Below, piece after piece: positions 7,934-16,432 of a stretch of 64,000 bases of DNA. The first letter of the stretch is position 1, and each line of letters opens with the position of its first letter. The stretch covers positions 1 through 64,000 of the forward strand of contig JANPBM010000018.1 in the NCBI GenBank assembly GCA_031430435.1, in the 5' to 3' direction. The notes under the pieces were generated by a model. It was not told the DNA's origin. It saw only the letters and a program-made list of their open reading frames with translations, and ran no database searches. The translations under genes and the position numbers were made by a program. The stretch comes from JANNVK01 sp031430435. Lineage in GTDB: Bacteria; Acidobacteriota; Blastocatellia; Pyrinomonadales; Pyrinomonadaceae.

Positions 7934-8998
7934 ATGAGATTTGTAAACTCCGCAATTTTTTTAGTTGCAGTTTTAATTTGTTCGAGTTTTCCCGCGTTTG
8001 CGCAGGAAACCGAAGCCGTAGTCGTGGATGAAGTTGTTGCCCAAGTAAACGACGGCGTAATCACGCTTTCCCGTATCAGACGCGAGATACAAAATTCGAT
8101 CGATGCGATTGTCGCCGACGGGAAAAAGACAAAAGAAGAAGCGAAAGCCGAGGTTGAAAGCAAGCAAGGCGAACTGATTGCCAATATAATCAACGAAGAA
8201 TTACTCATTCAAAAAGCCAAAGAAGTCGGGGCTGATTCTGATATAGACGCGCTTGTCAACCAACGTTTTGCCGGAATTATGAAAGAGCAAGGCATTAAAT
8301 CGCTCGACAAACTTTTTGAAGTAATGAAGGCTCAAGGGCTTGATCCCGAAGAAGTTCGGGCAAATTGGCGACGTGATTTTATCAAAGGAAATGTGATTCA
8401 GCGAGAAGTTACCTCGAAAATTTATCAAAATCTTTCGGGCAAAGAAATCAAAGAATACTTTGCCGCCAACAAAGCCAAATTTATCAAACCCGAAACTGTT
8501 ACACTTTCCGAAATCTTTTTAAGTTTTGCCGGACGCGATGAAAACGAAGTTCGCGCAAAAGCGAAATTATTGGTCGCGCAAGCCAAAAAGACAACTGATT
8601 TTGTAAAACTTGCGCTGGAAAACTCCGAACGTCCGGATGTGAAATCTACGAAAGGGAAAGTCGGAAGTTTTCCGATTAAAGAACTTAACGAAAAAATTGC
8701 AAATCCGTTGCGCGGCGTAAAACAGGGCGATACCGCCGAACCGATTGAAATCGAAGAAGGACTAATGATTTTGCACATCGACGAAAGAACGATTCAAAGC
8801 ACCGAAGGCGTATTTGACGAAGACGAAGTTCGCAAGCAAATCGCTTATGCAAAAGCTCCCGAAGCGACCAGAAAATTTATGATAGATCTTCGCAAAGAAG
8901 CGTATATTAAAATAAATGAGAGCTATCGTCCCATCGTTAATCCGATTTTGTTTGAAGAAGAACGCGCGGCGAAACCGGAAGTAAAAAAAGGTAAATAA
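7934..8998 (+). CDS. SurA-like periplasmic chaperone / parvulin-type peptidyl-prolyl isomerase
   Basis: A 354-residue exported protein; the signal peptide ends at FPAFAQ. The start ATG 7934 is set by AAGGAG at 7921-7926. The N-terminal block DEVVAQVNDGVITLSRIRREI is typical of SurA/PpiD-type chaperones. A helical segment and a rotamase-like domain follow, roughly residues 180-300 (VTLSEIFLSFAG, KGKVGSFPIKELNEKIANPL, GLMILHIDER). In other diderms SurA guides outer-membrane proteins through the periplasm; that role is inferred here. It has a single parvulin-like domain, where E. coli SurA has two. The gene for an S4 protein follows 79 bp later. Confidence 0.82.
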   Translation: MRFVNSAIFLVAVLICSSFPAFAQETEAVVVDEVVAQVNDGVITLSRIRREIQNSIDAIVADGKKTKEEAKAEVESKQGELIANIINEELLIQKAKEVGADSDIDALVNQRFAGIMKEQGIKSLDKLFEVMKAQGLDPEEVRANWRRDFIKGNVIQREVTSKIYQNLSGKEIKEYFAANKAKFIKPETVTLSEIFLSFAGRDENEVRAKAKLLVAQAKKTTDFVKLALENSERPDVKSTKGKVGSFPIKELNEKIANPLRGVKQGDTAEPIEIEEGLMILHIDERTIQSTEGVFDEDEVRKQIAYAKAPEATRKFMIDLRKEAYIKINESYRPIVNPILFEEERAAKPEVKKGK

Positions 8999-9077
8999 GT
9001 TTTAAGGTGAAAAGTAAAAGGTAAAAGGTAAGGCTTCGTAATTTTAGTTTTATCGGGTGCCTTTTTTATTGAATTTT

Positions 9078-9374
9078 ATGAGGTTGGATTTATTTTTGAA
9101 AGCAAGCCGATTGGTTATCCGACGTTCGTTGGCACAAGAATTATGCAGTGCGGGGAACGTGAAAATCAACGGAATTATGGCTCGTTCTTCGCGTGATGTG
9201 AAATTGAACGACAAAATCGAACTCAAACGTCGCAACAAATTGACGACTTTTCGGGTTGCCGAAGTTCCTGAAAAAAAACAAGTTTCACGCGAACAAGCCG
9301 CCAATCTTTACGAAATTATCTCGGAAGAATTTTTGGAAGATTCATCGTTTCCGTTTCCGCTTGAGGTTAAATAA
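9078..9374 (+). CDS. S4-domain RNA-binding protein (Hsp15/RqcP type)
   Basis: A 98-residue protein starting MRLDLFLKASRLVIRRSLAQ, the classic beginning of an S4 RNA-binding domain. It continues with NVKINGIMARSSRDVKLNDKIEL. The S4 domain fills residues 1-60; the rest is a short charged tail. Stand-alone S4 proteins of this size include Hsp15 and RqcP, which act on stalled large ribosomal subunits; which one this is cannot be told. ATG 9078 was chosen because the S4 fold begins there. Confidence 0.8.
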   Translation: MRLDLFLKASRLVIRRSLAQELCSAGNVKINGIMARSSRDVKLNDKIELKRRNKLTTFRVAEVPEKKQVSREQAANLYEIISEEFLEDSSFPFPLEVK

Positions 9375-9520
9375 ATTGGTGGCAAAAGCCGGTTTTTGAC
9401 ACAAATGCACACCGATTTAAGAAGATAAAAAAAGATAAGCAGGAAATGCTCAAGAAAACATCGTGCTTTTAATCTATATTTTCTCCGTGATAAAACCGTT
9501 TTCCGGTTTCAAACGCTAAT

Positions 9521-9618
9521 CACTGCCTCAACTCCAAAAAAGTTTGTTGCAATCTCCGAAAATTGACATATAATCATTTTGCACAAAATAACTTAGTGAG
9601 GTATTACGTTACAAATCA
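9521..9618 (+). repeat. Direct repeat, upstream copy, flanking the brnTA module
   Basis: This aligns with 10279-10385 over about 98 bases with few mismatches and one 11-base gap. The core from TTGCAATCTCCGAAAATT to AACTTAGTGAGGTAT is almost identical. The missing 11 bases in this copy include the ATG of the lipoprotein gene, so this looks like a decapitated duplicate of that gene's 5' end. Confidence 0.85.
9547..9574 (+). promoter_or_regulatory. Sigma-70-type promoter upstream of brnTA
   Basis: TTGCAA (9547-9552) and TATAAT (9569-9574) are separated by 16 bases. The same pair occurs at 10303-10330 before the lipoprotein gene. It would give a leader of about 140 bases ahead of brnT. Confidence 0.6.
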
Positions 9619-9721
9619 GTAAGTTAAAAAACAGGTTTTAGCGTTTGCAACAGAATGATTTTGCATAACCGCTAAAAATTCAGGCTTGTTTTACTCAAAG
9701 CAGAGGATTACAATTTACGTT

Positions 9722-10015
9722 GTGAATTTTGAATGGGACGAGGAGAAAAACAAAGAGAATATTCGGCGGCACGGCTTTGATTTTGCTGATGCTTGGGAGA
9801 TTTTTGAAGCTCCGATGCGGACGGCTCTTGATTTGCGTGAAGATTACGGCGAAGACCGTTGGAACGGAATCGGCTTTCTCGGAAACCGAATCGTTATCGT
9901 GATTTTTACTTACCGAAGCGAAGATACTGTCCGAATTATTTCTTTGCGAAAAGCATTAAAATATGAGTGTAAAAAATTTGAAGATGCAATCGAAAACAGA
10001 TTGGGCGAGAATTGA
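9722..10015 (+). CDS. brnT: BrnT-family toxin
   Basis: The protein (97 residues from GTG 9722) opens with NFEWDEEKNKENIRRHGFDFADA, the standard BrnT start. It continues with VIVIFTYRSEDTVRIISLRKA, the strand-helix part of the RelE-like fold. BrnT is a ribonuclease toxin that halts translation until bound by BrnA. GTG 9722 was preferred over a TTG at 9686 because the conserved region begins there and GAGG lies at 9703-9706. The 3' end overlaps the antitoxin gene, as usual for this toxin-first operon. Confidence 0.88.
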   Translation: MNFEWDEEKNKENIRRHGFDFADAWEIFEAPMRTALDLREDYGEDRWNGIGFLGNRIVIVIFTYRSEDTVRIISLRKALKYECKKFEDAIENRLGEN

Positions 10016-10229
10016 CCAAATGCCGGACGAAGAAATCGATACTTCCGATAATCCGCCGTTGGACGATGATTTTTTTGCCAACGCCGAATGGCGAATGCCG
10101 GAGAAAAAAACTGCCGTTACCTTAAGCATTGATTCCGAAGTGCTGAAATGGTTTGAATCGCAAGGTGCCGACTTTCCGCAACGAGTCAACGCGGCGTTAA
10201 AAATCTACGCACAAGCTCATCAGGAATGA
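9963..10229 (+). CDS. brnA: BrnA-family antitoxin
   Basis: An 88-residue protein (81 if translation begins at ATG 9984). The N-terminal part SKTDWARIDQMPDEEIDTSD is the acidic toxin-binding region. The C-terminal part KKTAVTLSIDSEVLKWFESQG and PQRVNAALKIYAQ is the ribbon-helix-helix DNA-binding domain. BrnA neutralises BrnT and represses the shared promoter. The start lies inside brnT, giving a translational overlap of 53 or 32 bases. The pair sits between two copies of a promoter-containing repeat. Confidence 0.88.
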   Translation: MSVKNLKMQSKTDWARIDQMPDEEIDTSDNPPLDDDFFANAEWRMPEKKTAVTLSIDSEVLKWFESQGADFPQRVNAALKIYAQAHQE

Positions 10230-10278
10230 GACGAAACGCATAGTAAAATAATGGTTTTGTAGACTGATTATTTGAAGC

Positions 10279-10385
10279 ATTACTTCAACTCCAAATGTTT
10301 TCTTGCAATCTCCGAAAATTAACATATAATCAATCTGCACAAAATAACTTAGTGAGGTATGTACCCATGAATACGTTACAAATGA
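10279..10385 (+). repeat. Direct repeat, downstream copy, before the lipoprotein gene
   Basis: Partner of 9521-9618. This copy keeps the 11 bases missing from the other and so retains the functional start of the lipoprotein gene at 10367. Repeat starts are 758 bp apart, and the space between them is essentially brnTA. Confidence 0.85.
10303..10330 (+). promoter_or_regulatory. Sigma-70-type promoter of the lipoprotein gene
   Basis: TTGCAA (10303-10308) and TATAAT (10325-10330) with a 16-base spacer lie 37 bases before the start codon at 10367. A GAGG at 10353-10356 is suitably placed as ribosome-binding site. Confidence 0.6.
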
Positions 10386-10789
10386 AAATCGCAAAGATTA
10401 CAACCCTAATACTTACTGCCTTGTTTCTTTTCGGCTGTGGTGGACCGCCTTCGGTATCTGAAGGACGCAAACTAATTGAGGATAAGATTCAAACCGGCTC
10501 AAGCAAATATGTAAAATTGATTTCGTTCGACAAAACAAACGGAATTGACCGAAACATCGGGAATACAAAATTGTATGAGTTAGATTACGTTGCCGAAATT
10601 GAGTTTCTCGACAATTGCAATTGGAATTCTTCAACCTTTGAGGCAACTGCTTATCATGCTCCTGACCCAAATTTAATAATGGACTTAGCGGAACCGGGTT
10701 GGCGTGTGGCAGAAAAAGGGGCTCGAACTAAAGTCAACGGCAAACTAATGTTGGAGATGACCGAAAAAGGATGGCGAATTGCCAAGTAA
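10367..10789 (+). CDS. Small lipoprotein of unknown function
   Basis: A 140-residue protein with a hydrophobic N-terminus ending in the lipobox LFGC, so it should be lipid-anchored at Cys24. The remainder has no family I know. It contains FLDNCNWNSSTF in the middle and two similar WR segments near the end (GWRVAEKGARTKVNGK and GWRIAK). The start at ATG 10367 matches the GAGG site and the promoter of the duplicated upstream repeat. It lies 37 bp before the frameshifted secreted gene. Confidence 0.7.
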   Translation: MNTLQMKIAKITTLILTALFLFGCGGPPSVSEGRKLIEDKIQTGSSKYVKLISFDKTNGIDRNIGNTKLYELDYVAEIEFLDNCNWNSSTFEATAYHAPDPNLIMDLAEPGWRVAEKGARTKVNGKLMLEMTEKGWRIAK

Positions 10790-10826
10790 TATTGGGTAAA
10801 TTCGTCCATTAAGGAGAAAAGAAAAT

Positions 10827-12438
10827 ATGCGTAAAATAAAAATCGCTTTAATCTTTGCGGTTTGTTTGCTTTTCGTTACTTCTGCGGTAACGGCTCAAAA
10901 AGCAAAAAATATAATAACAAATGCCGATGTAGTTGAAATGGTCAAAGCCTCGTTACCAGAAAGCACTATCATTTTGGCAATTCAACAATCTGAACCAAAC
11001 TTCGACACTTCGCCGAAAGCCTTGATTGAATTATCAAAACAAGGTGTGCCGCAAAAAATAATGGATGCGATGTTGCAAAAACCGCAAGCCACGAAACCTG
11101 TGCCGCAAAACAAACCTGAGATTGCCAATGTCATCGCAACAAAAGATATCGGCTCTCTTCGTGTTGTTCTTAAGTCGGTTTTGCCTGTAAATCTAAATCA
11201 AGTTAATAAGGGCATGAGATGTTCTTTTGAGTTTATAAATCTTGAAACGGAAAAACCAATTTCTGTTGGAATGAACGCTATTGCTCCAAATCGTGGTAGT
11301 GAACAAATAGGCAGTTATTTGCGATCAACATTGGTTGGTGAAAAAGGTGATGTTTGGCGACTTAGCAACTCAGATGTAACAGGAGGAATAGGTAAAGTCG
11401 GTGTAGGGCGGCAACAACAATCTGGAGACTATTACGACCCAGCTGAAATCACTACGCTTCTTTCCAAGCGTGATAATCTCAATGCAGATTTTGTAGATAT
11501 CAATAGTTATACAAGACGTTACTTCATCTTTGGGGATACTACTGAAATATCACCCGGACAGAGCATCGCAGTTACCGCAATTTTTGTTCAAGATAATAAT
11601 CAGACAAATGAAATACCGTCAAAAGTCTTTCAAATGGCAAGCGAAATTGTCGTTGGTATTCGTAAATCGGATATGAAGAAATCATATACGCTCTATAATT
11701 TAACCTTTGACAATGTTAGCATTTCGCCAAAAACAGTTGCGGCTACAACGACAACAAAAAATGCGGCATCTTCCGAAAAGCTAAATACCGCAACACCGAT
11801 AACAACAAAACATTGGTTCACTTCGTGTTGTTCTCAGGTCTGCGTTGCCAGTTAAGTTTGATTTTAAAGAAGAGTATAATAGGTCTGGCGTTGTGTCTGA
11901 CCCTGATGCGAAGTATATGGGTGTCAAATGCTCCTTTGAGTTCATAAACCTCGAAACGCAAAAACCCATTTTTGTTGCAATGAACGCAATTCCGGAAGGC
12001 AGTGAAGAAATAGGTATTTACTTACGCTCTACATTAGTGGACGAGAATGGTAGGGTGTGGGCTTTATTCAACTCAGATGTAGAAGGAATAGGTAAAGTTG
12101 GTGTAGGTAATGAAGATGACGATCCTGCTGAAATCGTAAACCTTCTTTCCAAGCGTGATTATCTAAATTCTGATATTGTTCAATATAATGGTTATAAATA
12201 TCATTTCATGCATGGAGAAATGACCGAAATATCCCCTAAAGAGAGTATTAATGTTACAGCAGTCTTTTTTGCCGCAGAATGGGATTCAAAAAAGCAATCT
12301 AAAGTCTTTCAGATGGCAAGTGAGATTGTTGTCGGCATTCCTAAGTCAGATACGAAAAAGTTTTATAAACTTTATAATCTAACTTTTGATAATATTAATC
12401 TGACTGCAAAGCAATCTCTGCCCACAAAGAAATCATAG
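10827..12438 (+). pseudogene. Secreted protein with two tandem homologous domains, broken by a frameshift at about 11811
   Basis: Translation from ATG 10827 (AAGGAG at 10811-10816) gives a signal peptide, a helical segment ITNADVVEMVKASLPE to about residue 85, and a domain from IGSLRVVLKSVLP (near residue 108) to LYNLTFDNVSIS. The frame then meets an early stop at 11853-11855. In another frame, starting at 11812, the sequence reads IGSLRVVLRSALPV and continues to 12438 as a second copy of the same domain (SFEFINLET, VFQMASEIVVGI, LYNLTFDNINL). Relative to the first copy two bases are missing at 11810-11812. Repairing them would give one protein of about 536 residues. Function unknown. A sequencing error cannot be excluded. 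Confidence 0.8.
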
Positions 12439-12448
12439 GAGAAACACA

Positions 12449-12568
12449 ATAAATACGACCTTCATTGAAAAAAGCGATTCCGTCAAAGAAATCAACGATT
12501 ATTGGGGAAACGCAGACGTTGACGAAATCTATAATCGTGTAGCAAGTTGGAAAGCAAACAAAGCGTAA
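12449..12568 (+). CDS. Possible 39-codon gene or gene remnant with no normal start codon
   Basis: Right after the frameshifted gene, an AGGAG (12437-12441) is followed 7 bases later by ATA, then an open frame of 39 codons to TAA 12566-12568. The peptide is protein-like and hydrophilic (KEINDYWGNADVDEIYNRV, then ASWKANKA). It could use a rare ATA start, or be a small gene whose ATG has mutated. I know no homologue. Confidence 0.3.
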   Translation: MNTTFIEKSDSVKEINDYWGNADVDEIYNRVASWKANKA

Positions 12569-12611
12569 ATCGTTTGTCCGGTTACAATTTATGTCTTAGT
12601 AACTTATTTTC

Positions 12612-13256
12612 TCAACTCTGCGTCTCCGTGTCTCGGCGGTTAATTTCAGTTTTTATTCCTGTAAAATCAATCAAATAAATTCCCGCCAAATATAAAATCA
12701 ACGTAAAAAATTGAATATAACCCGTGGCGGAAGAAAACTTCGGCAAGTCTAATAATCCGGCGGAAAGTTCGCTGAAAATCTTTTGCATCCACGTTTCATT
12801 ACTTGAAACCAAACTTGCCAGCACAAAATATTTCACGACAAACGCAAGTCCGAATAAACTTGCCAAACTTATCAAAAGTTTTTTCGATGATAATTCCGCA
12901 AACAAATTCGTCTGTAAACTCCACAAAAAACAGAACGCAATAATCCAAAACGCGATTGACTTTTCGGGTAAAAGTGAATTAAAAACTTGCGTTGTCGCGG
13001 CAAATAACGTCAATAAAATCAACGCATTGCAGATATTTTTGAGTAACGAAAAATCTTCCGCAAAAAAAGCGCCGATTTTTATCAACTTTGCCCGCACAAA
13101 TAAAACCATCAAAATTGCCGACAAAATCAAGCAAATAAGTTGCGGTTTCAAAAACAAAAAGGCGTTTGCGTCAAAACTCAGACGCAAACCGCCAAACAAT
13201 GTAACCGCCAAAAAAATCAACGGCAAAATTATAAATTGTAGAAAATTTTTGTTCAT
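12612..13256 (-). CDS. Polytopic membrane protein of unknown function
   Basis: A 214-residue, strongly hydrophobic protein with about six membrane segments, for example FLQFIILPLIFLAVTLFGG at the N-terminus and YIQFFTLILYLAGIYLIDF near the C-terminus. No family motif is recognised. The last ten residues (INRRDTETQS) are encoded by sequence resembling one arm of the palindromic intergenic repeats seen elsewhere here, so the native C-terminus has probably been replaced. It lies downstream of the TonB receptor on the same strand, separated by a terminator hairpin. Confidence 0.6.
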   Translation of the reverse strand: MNKNFLQFIILPLIFLAVTLFGGLRLSFDANAFLFLKPQLICLILSAILMVLFVRAKLIKIGAFFAEDFSLLKNICNALILLTLFAATTQVFNSLLPEKSIAFWIIAFCFLWSLQTNLFAELSSKKLLISLASLFGLAFVVKYFVLASLVSSNETWMQKIFSELSAGLLDLPKFSSATGYIQFFTLILYLAGIYLIDFTGIKTEINRRDTETQS

Positions 13257-13265
13257 CGTAAAACG

Positions 13266-13303
13266 TAAACCGCAAGTGTAAATTTATCACAACTTGCGGT
13301 TTA
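13266..13303 (-). terminator. Rho-independent terminator of the TonB-receptor gene
   Basis: TAAACCGCAAGT (13266-13277) pairs perfectly over 12 bp with ACTTGCGGTTTA (13292-13303). It follows the receptor stop on the minus strand, about 20 bases after the last codon, and ends in TTTACGTTTT. Confidence 0.75.
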
Positions 13304-13323
13304 TGCTTAACAATTTACGCCAA

Positions 13324-16242
13324 TTAGAATTTCAAACGCAAACCAAGTTGAGCTTGTCGCGGATCGCCGAAACCGGTCGAAACCGTGCCGTCGAAGTTGA
13401 ATGTCAACGGACGCGCCAAACTGCGTTGGTTACGGCTGTTTGTTATATTAAATGCTTCAAAAATTCCTTCAAGCGAAACTCTTTCGTTAAATTTGAAAGT
13501 TTTCGACGCGCGAATATCAAACGTTACAAATTCATTTTTCAAACGCAAAGTATTACGTTTAATCGTTGTTCCGAGTCCGCGTCCGGCAACCGATGTCGGC
13601 TGGGCGGAACGATATTGGACAATCGGCGACAACGAAATGTCGAACGGTAACGCAATTGTTGCAAACGCATTAAAGCGATGACGCTGGTCGCGGTCCGAGT
13701 AATTATATTCGGTCGATAAATTTCGCGGGTCGGCGTAGCGGAAGCTGAACGGATCTCGTTCGTTATCGTCGTCCGAAATATCTTTCGACAACAAATAATT
13801 CGCTTGGAACTGGAATCTGTTTGAAAACCGTTTACTGAGCGTGATGCTCAAACCGTTGTAAAGCGAACGAGCCGAGCTTTCGGTCGAACGAATTTCATCA
13901 ACTCCCGAACCGCCCGCAAGGTTAAACGGCGAAGTTCCGCCGTAAAGCGTTCCATCGCCGCGATTTACAAACCGCGTCAAACGAGTTGAATGAGCGTAAT
14001 TGTAAGCAACCGTTAAATTCAAATCTTTAACCAGTTCGCGTTCAACGCTCGCACTAATTTGAACTGTTCGCGGATTTTTGAAGTTTCGTTCAAAAACTGC
14101 AATTCCCGGACTAAAAGCTGTAAATCCTGTGGTTGGAAAAATTCCCGGAAAAGCAGGTAAAAGTGACGCGGGAAAAAATGCCGCGTTACGGAAAATATTT
14201 CCGGCAATCGCACCGTCAGTGTTTCTCGGTCCGGCAACAACTAATCCCGGAATTCGGGCGTAATAAAGTCCCGCACCCAATCTGATGGCGGTTTTTCCGT
14301 CTTTGCCCGGCGAATAAGACAAACCTAAACGCGGTTGATAACCGTCTTTGAAGTCGGGAATCGTGCCGTTCGACGTAAATCGCGGATTATTCAAAAATTG
14401 TCCGTATCGTGTTGCAGACGGAGCATTTATCGGATCGGGTTGAAATTGTCCTTCCCAACGGAAGCCCAAGTTCAATGTTAAATTTTGCTTGACGTTCCAA
14501 TTATCCTGAACATAAACGCCCGGCTCAAATTGAGCAAATGCTTGTGTTCCGGCTTGGGCAACCGTGCGGCTTCCAATCGGTGCAAATTGCAAATAAAGTG
14601 ATAAACCGGCACAGACACCATTTGCAGGACCGCTGCCGCCCGGACATTTATTTGTTGTCGAATTAGGCAGTATTGGTGTGGTATTTCCGTTAATATATTG
14701 CGTAAAGTATGTTATTGCATCATTTATATTTTCCCCGACGAAAATGTAGCGTCCGCGCGCGAAACCGATAAATGTTTGCGAATTTTTGACGCGGTTAAAG
14801 TCTGCCCCGAATTTAATCGAATGTTTACCGCGAATGACCGTGAAATTATCGGTAAATTGAAATCGCGTATCGCTTGACGGCACAGGCAAAAAGAACGGAC
14901 GACCGAAACGATATGAAAGTGTTCCGTCGATAGTTCCGATGGTTGTATCGGGAAGATCGGGACCGTCGTAAAAACGCGGACGGTTTTCTTTCGCGTATTG
15001 GAAACGGAATTCGTTCAATAAATTCGACGAAAAGTTTGTAACCAATTGTGTGATAAACGAATTTGAATTGTTGGTTTCGCGTCCGTTGGCGCTGATTCCC
15101 CACGTCGGAACGTCGAAAGTTCCGTTCACTTGTTCGGCACGGCTGTAATTGTGGCGAGCGGTGAAAAGATTATTTTCGTTGATTTGCACGTCGATTTTAC
15201 CGAGGAAAACATCGGCTTTATTGGTTCGTTTAATTGTTCCTTGCTCAGTTGAATTAAACCGAGTGCGGAAAATGTTTACCAAGCGTGAATCGATGCTGTT
15301 CGGCTTGCTGCTTGTTCCGTCGTTGCGCTCGTAGGCGACAAAGAAAAATGCTTTGTCTTTTTTAATCGGACCGCCGAGGTTGGCTCCGAATTGATAATTG
15401 CGGAAATCTTCAATCGGTAATTTTGCGGCAACCGCATCGGGATTTTGCGCCGAAAGTTTTTGGTTACGGAAAAATCCGAACGCCGAACCCGAAAAATTAT
15501 TTGTCCCCGATTTGGTTACAACATTGATAAATCCGCCTGAACTGCGTCCGAATTCTGCAGATGCTCCAACCGGAACTACTTGAAATTCTTTGACCGATTC
15601 TAAACTGATTGTAAACGCCGGACGTTGACCGCCGCGTTGTTCGCCGAAAAACGGATTGTTTGCGTCCGCGCCGTCAATCGAAATGTTGTTTTGGATTCCT
15701 TTTTGTCCGTTGATGGTAATTTCGTCGCCGTCGGGACCTTGCACGACCGAAACGCCCGGCGTTAATTGTGCAAATTTGCTGAAATCACGGCGGCTGATCG
15801 GTAAACCTTCGACCGATTTGTTGTTGATTTGGGTTGAAAGTTCGGTTCTCGCCGTTTCAACGCCCTCGCCTTCGCTCGTTACCGTAACATTTTCGGTTGA
15901 ACCGCCGACTTTCATCGCCACGTTCAAATTCAACGTTTGACCGATGGTTAAATTACTTTCGATAATCGAATTGGCAAAACCTTTCGCTGAAACGGTAATT
16001 TTATATTTGCCGAGCGGCAACAACGGAGCAGTAAAAAAACCGTCCGAATTGCTGCTGACAGAGCGTTCAAAACCCGTGTCGGTATTTTTAACGCTAATCG
16101 AAGCTCCGGCGACCACCGCGCCGTTTGCATCGACCGCCGTTCCTTGAATTAAACCTGTGGTTGCTTGCGATTGGGCAAAAAATGCCGTGGCAAGACAAAA
16201 TACTACGATTAAGCAAGCAGAAACTCGCTTTAATATATTCAT
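13324..16242 (-). CDS. TonB-dependent outer-membrane receptor with carboxypeptidase-regulatory-like domain (Oar type)
   Basis: A 972-residue outer-membrane protein. After a signal peptide ending near AFFAQ comes a carboxypeptidase-regulatory-like domain (residues about 30-115: GLIQGTAVDANGAVVAGASI, then PLGKYKITVSAKGF). The plug domain runs to about 260 (SRRDFSKFAQLTPGVSV, NISIDGADANNPFFGEQRGG, SGGFINVVTKSGTN). The rest is a large barrel ending in the aromatic strand AQLGLRLKF, as needed for insertion by the Bam machinery. Acidobacteria carry many such receptors, thought to import oligosaccharides or peptides; the ligand here is unknown. The gene is monocistronic, with a terminator at 13266-13303. 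Confidence 0.9.
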   Translation of the reverse strand: MNILKRVSACLIVVFCLATAFFAQSQATTGLIQGTAVDANGAVVAGASISVKNTDTGFERSVSSNSDGFFTAPLLPLGKYKITVSAKGFANSIIESNLTIGQTLNLNVAMKVGGSTENVTVTSEGEGVETARTELSTQINNKSVEGLPISRRDFSKFAQLTPGVSVVQGPDGDEITINGQKGIQNNISIDGADANNPFFGEQRGGQRPAFTISLESVKEFQVVPVGASAEFGRSSGGFINVVTKSGTNNFSGSAFGFFRNQKLSAQNPDAVAAKLPIEDFRNYQFGANLGGPIKKDKAFFFVAYERNDGTSSKPNSIDSRLVNIFRTRFNSTEQGTIKRTNKADVFLGKIDVQINENNLFTARHNYSRAEQVNGTFDVPTWGISANGRETNNSNSFITQLVTNFSSNLLNEFRFQYAKENRPRFYDGPDLPDTTIGTIDGTLSYRFGRPFFLPVPSSDTRFQFTDNFTVIRGKHSIKFGADFNRVKNSQTFIGFARGRYIFVGENINDAITYFTQYINGNTTPILPNSTTNKCPGGSGPANGVCAGLSLYLQFAPIGSRTVAQAGTQAFAQFEPGVYVQDNWNVKQNLTLNLGFRWEGQFQPDPINAPSATRYGQFLNNPRFTSNGTIPDFKDGYQPRLGLSYSPGKDGKTAIRLGAGLYYARIPGLVVAGPRNTDGAIAGNIFRNAAFFPASLLPAFPGIFPTTGFTAFSPGIAVFERNFKNPRTVQISASVERELVKDLNLTVAYNYAHSTRLTRFVNRGDGTLYGGTSPFNLAGGSGVDEIRSTESSARSLYNGLSITLSKRFSNRFQFQANYLLSKDISDDDNERDPFSFRYADPRNLSTEYNYSDRDQRHRFNAFATIALPFDISLSPIVQYRSAQPTSVAGRGLGTTIKRNTLRLKNEFVTFDIRASKTFKFNERVSLEGIFEAFNITNSRNQRSLARPLTFNFDGTVSTGFGDPRQAQLGLRLKF

Positions 16243-16432
16243 AAAATCTCCCTGATTTGATATTAGTTTTATTATGTTTAAGAAATAAACGCTCGCTTTT
16301 TGACGTTAAAATTGATTTTTCCCCGGAAATCGACGATTACAAAAAGATTGCCGAAACGTTACAACCCTGTTAAGTATAACAATTCTGTCATATCTAACAA
16401 GCAAATCGATGTTAAATTTCAGCAGAGTATTG

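Larger units (their letters stand above)
9375..9721. promoter_or_regulatory. 347-bp intergenic region carrying the upstream copy of a duplicated promoter
   Basis: The first 145 bases hold nothing I recognise. From 9521 to about 9618 lies a near-copy of the sequence that precedes the lipoprotein gene at 10367, including its promoter and part of its start region but without the start codon. A small inverted repeat follows (TTTTAGCG 9636-9643, CGCTAAAA 9670-9677), just before brnT. Confidence 0.7.

Noticed and set aside
7551..7934. 127-residue open frame upstream of the SurA-like gene
   Set aside because: Composition is dominated by Lys and Phe, there is no recognisable domain, and it runs through a hairpin and the next gene's ribosome-binding site.
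12724..13281. 185-residue plus-strand frame
   Set aside because: Antisense to the membrane protein gene; Lys- and Asn-rich, as expected from reversed Phe/Leu/Ile codons.
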